Source: Heterostelium multicystogenum (taxonomy: Eukaryota; Evosea; Eumycetozoa; Acytosteliales; Acytosteliaceae). Taken from it: a stretch of DNA of 64,000 nt. A program made the translations under genes and the position numbers. The notes beneath the pieces were generated by a model. That model was given only the letters and a program-made list of their open reading frames with translations, did not search any database and was not told the DNA's origin. Within the stretch, counting starts at the first letter, position 1. Each line of letters begins with the position of its first letter. Of the stretch, positions 1 through 9,839 are shown one piece after another. The stretch lies in contig RCNN01000238.1 of NCBI GenBank assembly GCA_003667245.1, positions 1 through 64,000 of the forward strand, given 5' to 3'.

Positions 1-1486
1 TTGTATGAAGCTTCTCAGAAACACAAGTCATGTTTTTCATTCATTTGAATGAACCTTTCAATTAATCTAAAAGATGTGGGGGGTGTTTGTGTGCTGATAA
101 ATGATCATCAGAAATTAAAGACAACAATAGCCGAATATAAAGACAGAAAGTGTCACATTTTCAAATAACTTTGATCTTTTTCCATTCATTCATGGTTCAT
201 TCATTTGAAACTTAAAGAATTATTATTATTATTATTGAACAGCATGGTGTAACAATGAATTAATATTTTAAATATCTATTTACTTACTCTTTTAATGATA
301 ATAATAATAATAATAAACAGAATTTTAAATTATTATTTAATTTATGAATATGATTGTTCGATCGATATCGAATTAAATAATAATCAATTTATGGAGTAGT
401 TGTAATTCTCGTCGTGACAAGTGGATGCTGATGGTTTTGAAATAACAATTTCAATTGTTAACTTACAAGGTGATAGGACTTGGAAGATGGAAGTTAAGTC
501 AAATGATAAATAATAATAATCAATAATATTAATATAATTATAAATAAATATATTTATTTTCAACAAAAAGATAGTAAAACAAATCAAATTAAAAGTAAAT
601 TAACCAAATCTTATGATAATATATAAATAACTATGATTACCGAGTTTCTGAAGTTATTTATTTGTTTATCGTAAATGAATTTGGTAAAGCTAAACTATTT
701 AAATTGATGGTTATCAATATCTTTGGTATAAATATATAATTATTTATAAATAATTTTACAGTTATAATATTATGATACGAGATTATGAATATACAAAAAT
801 AAATGAATTTGCAAAACCGGATTGGTTAAGTTACGTTTAGTTTTTTTTTTTTTTTTGATTTTTTGATTTTTGTTAGTTGGTTGGTTGCAGAAAAAAGGAA
901 TATCAAAAATCAGTCCATCCCCAATTAAACGAATGCAAGGCAAGATCCCCAATGAAAATTGCCGAGTGTACTACAGTAAAAACTAAATTTAAATTTTTGA
1001 ATTTTTAGATTCATTTGTCAGTTATAAATAAATACACCCTTGTAGTTAAATAAAACAGTATAAAGTCGTTTGACTTATCATTAATGAATGGATGGGTGTA
1101 TAGATGTACAGATGGTGGAATGAATAGGCAATGAATCTATGTGCAACTAGGTACTTTGGATTTTCAAAATTTATTTAACATTATATAAATATTTAGATCA
1201 ATTATTATCTAATAGACATATATCTATATATTTTGAAATTCTTTATTTAACCTAAATGGATATAGGTTAATTTTACATTTGATTTTTTATTTATGATTGT
1301 ATTCATAAAAGGATAGTTATATATTGTGTTGTGTTGAGTTGGATATTTAATAGTAATGTTTTTTATCTTTTTAAATATTTGTGAAATTGGTTTGTTATAT
1401 ATGATTATTCTAATATGGTCTATATGATATGATATGATGGAGATGGATGGAGATTGATGGATTGATTGATTGATTGATTGATTTAA
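1..1486. other. AT-rich non-coding region
   Basis: No supportable gene was found on either strand. The short ORFs here are low-complexity and show no domain. The region holds A/T tracts, ATT/TAA triplet runs (about 215-236 and 296-317), a T-run at 841-856 and an ATTG tetranucleotide microsatellite (about 1458-1482). That microsatellite abuts the stop codon of the downstream minus-strand gene, so the right end is probably its 3' UTR. Confidence 0.6.
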
Positions 1487-2530
1487 TTATTGTTGTGGTT
1501 GATCAACTGAGGCTTTTCTTGATTGCATTTGGTTTTGGTACAATCTCAAAAGATTTCTTTCAAGCATGGCAAATTGTAACTTTTCCAATTGTTGGAACCA
1601 TGATGGTTTTGGATTCAACAGACTCATCGACGTTGAGACATCCAGCAAAGTTGATGACAACAGCACCCTCTGGTATCAGGGCTTCGTCAACCTTGAACTT
1701 TGGTGATGGGACACCCAAGATGAGGATATCACTCTTTTGGATGGCTTCGTCTCTGGTGACGGTGGTTTCAGTCATCTTGATGGTACCTTGACGCTTTCCA
1801 GCTTGGAAGCAGATTACACCGCTGATGTCGACTGAATATACATATGCACCGTCGTTGGCCAACATGGCAGCAAGTGGACGACCAACAATCTCACTACGAT
1901 TGATAATAGTAACGTTCTTACCCTTGAGATGCTCGCCCAGTGGCAAGGACTTGTCATAGATACCAAGATAGTCGATAATTTTGACCATGGCCAATGGAGT
2001 GCATGGAATGACACACTTCTTGGTTTGTTGTTCATCAAGGAAACGGATGTTGTGGTAGAGGTTGAAACGATTGGTAGTTGACATACCTTCAACGTCCTTG
2101 CTTGGCGAGACGACATCCTGCAAGTAAGCATCCAACATACCTCCAAAAACTGGATAGTAAACCATGATACCATGAACTTCATCATCCTATATAAAGGTGA
2201 AAGTGTGTCACATTAGTAATCAATGTATTGATTCGATATAAGTTTAATGCAAGCTAACCTACATTGTTGGCTTCGATAATAGCATCTTCCAAATCTAATC
2301 TTTCAATCTTCTTCAAAATGAACTCAATACCATCACGATTGCATGCAATCTTGGTCCACTTGGCATACTCGATTGCGCCAGCATCCTCTGTAGTCAAGAA
2401 AGCGACAATACGAGGCTTTCATCTGACCCTTTGTAATCTCCTCTTTAATCTCATTTCTAAATATAGTAGCAATTGGGGTAACATCAATCTTTCCCTTTTT
2501 TGCAGCAACAATCTTTTCAATCTCTTCCAT
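1487..2530 (-). CDS. methylenetetrahydrofolate dehydrogenase (NAD-type, monofunctional), 2 exons, two frameshifts
   Basis: The enzyme oxidises 5,10-methylene-THF to methenyl-THF in cytosolic one-carbon metabolism. The model is complement(join(1487..2186,2263..2530)). The intron has GTAGGT/TATATAG borders and joins ...EANN to DDEVHGIMVYYPVFGG, the substrate-site region typical of yeast MTD1-like enzymes. The dinucleotide-binding segment follows (GKNVTIINRSEIVGRPLAAM). Two single-base insertions break the frame. One is an extra T in the TTT at 2417-2419, after which the natural frame reads PRIVAFLTTEDAGAIEYAKW. The other lies near 1571-1575, so one frame stops early at 1560 while the other continues as AMLERNLLRLYQNQ to a stop at 1487. 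Removing both bases leaves 966 nt or 321 codons, matching the roughly 320 aa expected. The start at 2530 gives MEEIEKIVAAKKGK. It is divergent from the phosphoglucomutase gene. It is probably functional, with assembly errors. Confidence 0.88.
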
Positions 2531-3743
2531 TATTATTTATTATTTATTATTATATATATATTTATATATCTTTTAAAATATAGATAAATAAAAAGTATTA
2601 TTATTATTTATATAATATTATTTATATATATGATTGATTTGACTAAACAAAGTGAATTGAATAGTGAATAAGAGAAAAGTAGGGTGGCAGAGTATTTATG
2701 TCAAAACACTTGTTGTAAGAAGTAATATGATTTTGGTTTTTCGGTACCGAAATAAATTAAAACGAAAATTGACCCAAACAAATAAATATCAGACTCTAAT
2801 ATCCACAATAGCAAGCAGACATGAACTATCTATTAAATGACATGACAGAAATAATCACACACTCGATAATAATCGGTAAGTAAGTTGTTCGTAGACCCCT
2901 TCTTGCACATAACGCAGTTCGTTTTTTAGCTTTTTGTTGACAATTTTTGTGCAAATTAATTCTGCCACGACAGATTAAACCACCGAGTTGTCGTTATTTT
3001 ACATCGGAATTTAGGCTTGTTTATTATGGTTGGCAGCCTTTGATGTTTGTTTTATTATTAGGAATTTCATTGCATTGCAGATACAACAACATCTACTATT
3101 GTCATCGGTAATTGATGCAATCAATATACTTATTTGTTAATTATTCATTTTATATTTATATTATAAAAAATATTATAAAAATGTAATAAAATATATAATA
3201 TTAGACTGTTTATAACAATTAAATTAAATTATTTGAAAGGTAGTAAAAATAAAGTAAGTTCATGATAAGAGTCATCAAATACAATATTTATCTATCTATC
3301 TATATATTATAACTATATTATAGCACATATATAATTTAAATGAATCTCTATTACCTTAAGATTGTCATCATTTCACTTTGACTAATCATTATCTCTATTA
3401 TTAATATAACCTTAATGAATATACTGATTGGTTTGAGGAGTTTATTCATTATTCATTGATGAATCATTTTTGGTGAATCAATCATGTGAGTCATCTGCAT
3501 GATCATTGGTATTAGTCAACAATAAAAAACAACACTAGTTGGTCAATTTTTAGTATGAACACTGGTGAAATTTCTTATTGAATAAATGAAAATAAAAATC
3601 AATTTAAATTAAATTTTACAGATCTTAATGAAGTGGCAATGGACATTGAGAGCTAGAAACAACAACAACAACTAATTGTAATTTAGATTAAACTATTTTC
3701 AATATCTATATAATAATTTAATAATAATATCATAATAATAAGA
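2531..3743. promoter_or_regulatory. divergent intergenic region between MTHFD and PGM genes
   Basis: This 1.2 kb spacer separates two divergent start codons and must hold both promoters. It contains ATT and TA tracts next to each start and no ORF of note. A GTAAGT-like site at about 2877 and a TTTTACAG at about 3613-3620 could border a 5'-UTR intron of the plus-strand gene, but nothing else supports that. No specific factor site can be assigned. Confidence 0.45.
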
Positions 3744-5775
3744 ATGAGTAATATAAAAGAGTTGGCCGAAAATTGGTTGAAATGGGACAAGAATGAAGAC
3801 ACCAGAAAAGAGATACAATCATTGTTGCAATCAAACAATGAAGCAGAGCTAATCAATAGACTTGAACAAAGAATTGCCTTTGGTACTGCTGGTATGATGC
3901 AACAATCAATCAATCAGTCAATCAGTCAATCAATCAATCAGTTCGAATGGGATTAGATTGAATCAGATTGAACTTCGTTTATGTTGTTATGATGTTAACA
4001 CTGTTTTTGGTTGATATTGTCTTTTAGGTTTGAGAGGACCAATGAAAGCAGGTTTCTCATGTATGAATGATTTGACTGTGATTCAAGCAAGCCAGGGATT
4101 GTGTGTATATGTTGAGCAAACTTTGACTGATGCCAAGAAGAAAGGTATTGTTGTTGGTTACGATGGTAGACACCACTCCAAGGAGTTTGCAAGATGGACT
4201 GCCGCTACATTTGCATCAAAAGGATTCACTGTATACCTTTTCTCAAAGATTGTCCCAACTCCATATGTTGTAAGTTATAATATCGATATTCTTCATATCA
4301 TAATGATCATGCTCACATCAATGTTATTTGATCAAAGGCTTTTGCAGTTCCAGAGTTGAAGGCAGCTGTTGGTGTCATGATCACCGCTTCACATAATCCA
4401 AAGGATGATAATGGATATAAAGTATATTGGGATAATGGATGCCAAATTAATACTCCACACGACAAAGGTATTGCCAAACAAATCGACTTGAATTTGGAAC
4501 CATGGAATGTATGTTTTTTGAACCAAATCGTATGTAATGAATGGTTTATTAATGTCAATTTTCAAATGAAATAGGTTAATGTAAATGAATTATTATCCGG
4601 ATCATTGGTTTCCGATCCATTGGATACCATCACTAAAAGTTATTTCGGAAAGATTGCAAAATATTCTGTAAAGAAGGATGTTACTTTGGCTCTCGCTGAG
4701 AAGATTGTTTACACTGCAATGCATGGTGTTGGTGGTGAGTATGCAAAGATGGCATTTGAAACATTTGGTTTGCCAGCATTCGTACCGGTAGACCAACAAA
4801 TCCAACCAGATCCAGAGTTCCCTACAGTCGCCTTCCCAAATCCTGAGGAAGGTAAGGGTGCTTTAAAGCTCTCAATTGAGACTGCAGAAAGAGTCAAGAG
4901 CAGATTGATTCTCGCAAACGATCCAGATGCCGATCGTCTCGCAGTAGCTGAGCGTCAAGCCGATGGACAATGGAAAGTTTTCAATGGTAATGAGATTGGT
5001 GTTTTATTTGCCGATTGGGCATGGCAAAACGCCCGTCGTGCAGATACCACTACTCCAGCTGGCCAATTTTGTATGATAAACACAGCTGTCTCTTCTGCAA
5101 TGTTGAAGACTATGGCCAACAAAGACGGATATCTCCATGAGGAGTGTTTGACTGGATTCAAGTGGGTTGGTAACAAAGCACGTGAATTGATAGACAAGGG
5201 ATACAACTTCCTCTTTGCATACGAAGAGGCAATTGGTTTTTATGTATGGCGATGTATCGCTTGACAAAGATGGAGTTCGTTGTGCACCTATTTTTGCTGA
5301 ACTTGCACTTAATTGCTACAGCGCTGGAAAATCGTGCCAAGAGCATTTGGACGAACTCTATAAACGATATGGATATCACATCAGCAAGAACCGTTACTTC
5401 TTCTGCTATGATCCAAAGAAGATGGTTGCCATTTTCGATAAAATCAGAAACAATGGTCAATTCCCAACACAGTGTGGTGATTTCAAAATTACCAGAGTTC
5501 GTGACCTCACCGTAGACTATGACTCTGGCTATCCTGACCATAAGGCAAGACTCCCTGTATCTAGTTCAACACAAATGATTACCTTCTACTTTGAGAATGG
5601 TGGAATTGCAACACTCAGAGGCAGTGGTACCGAACCAAAATTGAAATACTATGTCGAAATGATTGGAAATGATAAGCAACAAGTAGAATCAACACTAGCA
5701 AAATTAGTGGAGCAAGTTATCAACCAATTCCTCAGACCCATTGAAAATGAACTCACACCACCCAAAGATGATTAA
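3744..5775 (+). CDS. pgmB: phosphoglucomutase-2 type (pgmB-like), 4 exons, one frameshift
   Basis: This alpha-D-phosphohexomutase interconverts glucose-1-P and glucose-6-P; PGM2-type members also act on pentose phosphates. The model is join(3744..3891,4028..4269,4338..4508,4575..5775). Splicing at 3891/4028 rebuilds the [14 protein letters not shown] block. Exon 3 carries the catalytic phosphoserine loop [19 protein letters not shown]. Exon 4 carries the metal-binding loop [12 protein letters not shown], the sugar-binding loop FAYEEAIGF and the C-terminal phosphate-binding loop [15 protein letters not shown]. One extra T in TTTTT at 5237-5241 splits exon 4 just after EEAIGF; the downstream frame resumes as [12 protein letters not shown]. 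Total length without that base is about 585 residues, typical of PGM2. All active-site loops are intact, so this is probably a working gene with a sequence error. The cytosolic location is from family knowledge. Confidence 0.93.
3892..4027 (+). repeat. TCAA-type microsatellite inside PGM intron 1
   Basis: Intron 1 begins GTATGATG and ends TTTTAG. Its 5' half is an imperfect array of CAAT/CAGT tetranucleotides (about 3900-3940). The array reads open in frame with exon 1, so unspliced RNA would extend into a short QSINQS peptide before a stop. Confidence 0.75.
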
Positions 5776-5822
5776 TATAAATAAATAGTCAAAACCAAAA
5801 AAAAAAAAAACAAATAAGGCGA

Positions 5823-6005
5823 TGACCGACAGCTTTAGCCTTGTCACTTGATTGTGGATTAGTATTTTGACGAAAAGGTTATTTGGAAGACAGAGGTCAA
5901 ACTCTTTAATTGGTTTTGTTTGCGAAGATTGGAAGCAATTCCTTGTTGACCGTTAGCGTCATGAGTGAAATCGATTTTTGATGAATTGGCTGTTAAGTCT
6001 TCTGA
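5823..6005 (-). pseudogene. fragment of gene E (LRR-like family), degraded
   Basis: Read on the minus strand, this stretch closely matches the plus-strand coding sequence at about 28757-28967. Shared runs include the segment around the TTGACCTCT and CTTTTCG motifs and the CAATCAAGTGACAA block. It lacks about 25 bases around the ATATTTAGAGC segment of the parent and has several indels, so no frame stays open. The rest of the gene is absent here. It lies just 3' of the PGM gene. Confidence 0.8.
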
Positions 6006-6138
6006 AGGAATTTGCAAGTGAAACAAGGGTATTGTAAATGAATCATTAATGTAATCATTAACTATATTGGACTGCAATAAATATTTATATTTTCATCTTT
6101 TATTTACATATGAAAGAGGAGTTCTCTTGGGGTTTGTG

Positions 6139-6486
6139 TTATTGTTTTTTTTGATTACCGAGTATATCATCACACCATCTTCTGACCTCTAAAAAATTGA
6201 GATCTTTGTTTTCTTCTAAAGCCCCTTTCACATCACGCATAAGTGATTTCAGTGCTTTGCCTGTGCTTTTACTGACTTTATCAACTTCATTATTGGATGA
6301 GGTTAAATTCTGCAGTCCATTAACTGTAGCTTTGATTGGATCTATGTTATGTTTAAAACAAGTTTTACCAAGCTGGTTATCACAACTCTTGTATGCTTGA
6401 GCCGATTGTATAATTCTTTTTTTCCATTGCTCTACAGTTCTTGATTTCTTAGGTCTAAGAGTATCTTTTTTCTTTTCAACTGCCAA
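6139..6486 (-). CDS. small hypothetical protein (115 aa), repeated locally
   Basis: The ORF runs from an ATG at 6486 and encodes a lysine-rich, predicted soluble and mostly helical 115-residue protein: basic N-terminus (MAVEKKKDTLRPKKSR), two Cys near the middle, and a C-terminal RRWCDDILGNQKKQ. I do not recognise the family and see no signal peptide or membrane segment. A plus-strand copy of its second half, with a frameshift, lies at about 59800-59980 with its flanking DNA. The two copies agree well at protein level over TSSNNEVDKVSKSTGKALKS, which suggests either recent duplication or some coding constraint. It could be a remnant of a larger gene or of a mobile element. Confidence 0.4.
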   Translation of the reverse strand: MAVEKKKDTLRPKKSRTVEQWKKRIIQSAQAYKSCDNQLGKTCFKHNIDPIKATVNGLQNLTSSNNEVDKVSKSTGKALKSLMRDVKGALEENKDLNFLEVRRWCDDILGNQKKQ

Positions 6487-6624
6487 AAATTAGAATAAAT
6501 AAAATTGGCGTCAATTTTATGATAATTTCCCACTTAATACTTCAGGTATTCCTGAAAAATATTAATTTTCTGGTCATTCGGAATCCATTTATATTTCCTA
6601 AAGTAATATCACAGTCAATTTCAT

Positions 6625-6930
6625 ATGGTCGATATCAATATAATTTTCCTCCCAGTAGCACCTTACTCTACATATTTAATAAATTTCGAACTTTCATGCC
6701 CCAAAGATAACTTAAATCATCCAGGTGAGGAAGGAACACTAGCTGTATTTTTACCTAATGGCCATCCTATGAAGTTAACTATTGGAGGAAATCTGAAACA
6801 AAGGCCATATTTCTATACAGAAATTAAACATGTGTTAGAGGACTTTGGTTACCAACACCCCCAAAAATCTATGTATCATAGAGAATGTTCATATAGAAAT
6901 AGAAAGCACAAATTGAACCTTGAGACCTGA
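6625..6930 (+). CDS. hypothetical ORF, 101 aa
   Basis: An open frame encodes 101 residues with a mixed composition (PYSTYLINFELSCPKDN...GTLAVFLPNGHPMKLT...YFYTEIKHVLEDFGY). This is less low-complexity than the usual chance ORF in such AT-rich DNA. A frame extending upstream reads similarly up to about 6560. There is no recognisable domain, no signal peptide and no second copy in the window. It lies among broken gene copies and may itself be a gene fragment. Confidence 0.3.
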   Translation: MVDINIIFLPVAPYSTYLINFELSCPKDNLNHPGEEGTLAVFLPNGHPMKLTIGGNLKQRPYFYTEIKHVLEDFGYQHPQKSMYHRECSYRNRKHKLNLET

Positions 6931-6961
6931 ATCATTTAACAAAAATTATAATATAATATAA

Positions 6962-7180
6962 ATGAAGGAATCCAAGTTATATAAATATGAAATCAACATC
7001 CAAAAACCCTATGAATGCTCAAGAATGATTCCCAACAATATTAAAACTAACTTGAAGATCCCGATCAAAGAAATAATATTAATTGACCAATATGTTCTCT
7101 ATTCTATTCGGATGAAATCGATACCTTTGCTCAAAATATCGTTTTAAAACACCAACTTTGAAAACATCATTTTCTAGGAA
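6962..7180 (+). pseudogene. remnant of the MRH-domain protein C-terminus
   Basis: The plus strand encodes LYKYEINIQKPYECSRMIPNN and further residues. This corresponds to the end of the fourth MRH domain and C-terminal tail of the giant DNase II/IPT protein whose 3' end is at 56766. The downstream DNA also matches (ACACCAACTTTGAAAAC...TTTTCTAGGAAGG), but in a shifted frame. Only the last ~70 codons are present, so this is a duplicated gene end. Confidence 0.8.
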
Positions 7181-7279
7181 GGAAATCTTAGGGAGTGAAT
7201 CAAATTGAAATTTGTTAATAAACACTATGTATTTGTGATATGAGTATGAAATCAAAGTAAATTTAAATACAAGAAATGA

Positions 7280-7490
7280 TGAATAAAAAGAAAATCATAT
7301 GAGTTCTTGGCTAATCCGAATGAATGAACATCACAATTTAAATTGTATCATAAATCCTATAATAGACAATTAAAAAATATTCTTGTAATCTTTATTCTAT
7401 TGTTGTAGTATCTTGCTACTCTGTATTGATAGAGGTAGTTGCAAATGTGATTAAATTCATCTAATGATTCACGATTGTTCATTTGTATTC
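7280..7490 (-). pseudogene. 3' end and 3' flank of gene E, inverted fragment
   Basis: The minus strand matches 29295-29500, the last ~35 codons of gene E (NNRESLDEFNHICNYLYQYR...) and its 3' flank, including the AATTTAAATTGTGATGTTCATTC stretch (split here as AATTTAAATTGTGATG and its continuation). Only the end of the gene is present. In the 29 kb locus the same sequence precedes an F-box copy in the same orientation. Here it precedes copy A in the opposite orientation. Confidence 0.8.
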
Positions 7491-7624
7491 AAAAAAACAC
7501 AACATAATTAAAATAACAGAATTCTTTTTAAAAAAATGATTTTTGAACTTCAAATATGGGAATGTACATCATATCTTGTATGTAAAATGTAATTTGATTT
7601 CATATTTCATCTCACACATAAATA

Positions 7625-9319
7625 ATGTTATGTAATAATAATTCAAATGATAATAATGTGTTGGTTAATCTATCATTTATATTGTTAACTAAAATAATAG
7701 AATGTTTAGATGATAATATAGACAGAGTATGTTTCAGTTTGAGTTGTAAGACATTGTTTGATCATCGTAATAGCTATCTATTATTCAAATATAATCACTG
7801 GATAAGATCATTCATCAAAAATAGCAGTCATACTTTTATGTCTTCATACAGAGATATCCTGATTCGATCATTCAATCGATACACTGATCAGAATCATCTG
7901 CTTGAAATCAGTACAACTCCAATCGATCCAACCAAAGATAGCTTCCATTCCTCATACATTTTTTGATAAATTCCATACAATAGACACCATTCAATGCAGT
8001 AGTATGTATAATATAATATAATATAATCATTTAATGATATATATAAATATATATATTTGATATTACAGATTTCTAAAACTTAACCTCAAAATCAAACCAA
8101 ATCAGAAATAGATGATCATTTCATTCATAACAATATCAGTAATACAAATATCAATTCAATTTATTTGAGATCGAATATAGAATTACAAGAAAACATCAGA
8201 TTTCCATCGAATATAAAAGAAATCAGAGCTTACGAATATCAGATAAACGAATCATCATTGCCATTGAATTTGGAATCTTTAGTTATTGAATATAGTGGAC
8301 ATAGTTTACTTCCTAAAATGTCACTCTTACCTCGATCACTCAAAATTCTATATTTGTATTCAAGAAGTGGTGTTTATGTTTCAAGTGATTTAGAATCACT
8401 CCCACCCAATCTTGAAGAGTTGTATTATATCACTATTAGTGCTGAATCTGGATTGATATGGTCGAAATCAGCTCAACTTCCATCAACATTAAAGTTTCTT
8501 AAAATAGTAACCAAACAATTACCATACATCAAACATTTAACATCATTACACACTCTTCAACTGATAAAATTTGAAGATTCGATCGAAGTTGGAGATATTC
8601 CAGAGAGTGTCACTCAATTGGTGTTGGCCAGTGATTCACCAAAACCATTAAACAGTGAATTTATACCATCAAACATCAAATATTTAGAGATGCGTGGTCT
8701 CTTTTTATTCAGATCTTCATCTTGTCTAAGTACATTTGCCACACTTCAACATTTGGAAATATTGGTTTTGTCTGGTATTTCTTCCAAAAGTGACATTAAT
8801 TTTGAACGACTTCCAGAGAGTTTAATCAATATCCATCTTCCAATTGATGTCAGATTTCAATTCGATACACTCATTGACAGCTGCAATCAATTACCAAATT
8901 TGAAGTTTGTTGAATATGGTGCATTCAATAATAATGGTGTCAGAGGTCAAAAACGATTAATCAACAGATCAATACAATCAATTAAATTACATTACTCAAT
9001 GATTCTATCCAATCAAACATTTGTTCAATCAGTGGAGAACATCGATTTTGGTTTAAGTAGACAAAAAGTAGAACGAGATGTATGGACACCTTCAATTTCA
9101 TCGATATCTATTGATACCGAATTTATAATACCCAACAACAATTTGAAAGATATTCCATCAACAATCAAAAACATAACGATCAGCGATGTAGGTAAAAAGG
9201 TTAAAACAAGAAAACTAGATGATAATAGCATTTTAATCATGGGAGATAGCAAATCCAATACAACTTCTACAATCATTAACATTGACAATTTATCTGATTA
9301 CATTAAATCTATTATGTAA
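7625..9319 (+). CDS. F-box/FNIP-LRR family protein, copy A (one homopolymer frameshift)
   Basis: Two exons: 7625..8001 and 8106..9319. The acceptor at CAAATCAG is the one that keeps phase with the downstream frame in all copies. Exon 1 encodes an F-box-like start: LSFILLTKIIECLDDNIDRV followed by CFSLSCKTLFDHRNSYLLF. Exon 2 encodes FNIP/LRR-type repeats with recurrent LP.SLK.L and IP.SVTQL cores (for example GDIPESVTQLVL, FIPSNIKYLEM). An extra T in a T6 run near 7960 ends exon 1 early; copy D has T5 there and stays open. Corrected length is about 530 aa. F-box proteins recruit substrates to SCF ubiquitin ligases; targets of this dictyostelid family are unknown. The 384 codons of exon 2 are fully open. 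Confidence 0.72.
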
Positions 9320-9500
9320 TAAATATTTTACTCGATTTGAAGTAATCATTATAATTGAATATGTTTATTCCTCTGAAAGTTTCTTGAATAAGACTGTGAG
9401 TGAAATTGTAAAAACCATTCAAATAGTAAGCAAAAGGAATTATACATTTCAAAATGTAAGGAATTATACACTTCATAGTGGATAATGTAATATGATTTTA
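9320..9500. repeat. duplicated 3' flank of F-box/FNIP copies
   Basis: Sequence directly 3' of copy A (ATATTTTACTCGATTTGAAG..., TTCTTGAATAAGACTGTGAG) recurs 3' of copy B (31103-31240) and, inverted, 3' of copy C (about 56830-56936). Shortened versions occur by copy D and by the fragment at 59540. The duplicated unit therefore included non-coding flank. Confidence 0.75.
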
Positions 9501-9537
9501 TAATTAAATTTTCTTAAAATAGCCAAAAATATCCATC

Positions 9538-9835
9538 CTAAAAAATGTTGTTTTCAAAGGTGGTGTTTAAAACGATATTTTGAGCAAAGGTATCGATATC
9601 ATCTGAATTGAATGGAATATGTTGGTCAATTGATATAATTTCGTTGATTGGCACCTTCGAGATAACTTCAATATTGTTCTGAATCATTCTCGAACATGCA
9701 TAGGGTGTTTGGAAGTTGATTTCATATTTATATAGTTCGGTTTCGAAAACACTGATCACCTGATGAGTAATAAAGTAGTATGTGTATTGATTGGTTACTT
9801 GAAATTGCATCCTGTTTGGTATGATTGTAAATTTC
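9538..9835 (-). pseudogene. remnant of MRH domain 4 with internal deletion
   Basis: The minus strand reads MQFQVTNQYTYYF, then jumps directly to THQVISVFETELYKYEINFQ and continues to the stop at 9538. In the plus-strand giant gene these two pieces are about 330 bp apart and separated by an intron, so this copy has lost the middle of the MRH domain. Its join keeps the frame open (90 codons). It shows TTTT where the parent has TTTTT (at 56550), which points to an extra base in the parent sequence. It lies tail to tail with F-box copy A, as the parent does with copy C. Confidence 0.82.
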
Positions 9836-9839
9836 TTAT

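Noticed and set aside
384..952. Two minus-strand ORFs near the left edge
   Set aside because: Low-complexity Tyr/Ile/Lys-rich products with no recognisable feature or conserved neighbour.
1458..1482. ATTG microsatellite as a functional element
   Set aside because: Simple tetranucleotide repeats of this type recur across the window (3900, 25100) and match ordinary dictyostelid low-complexity DNA.
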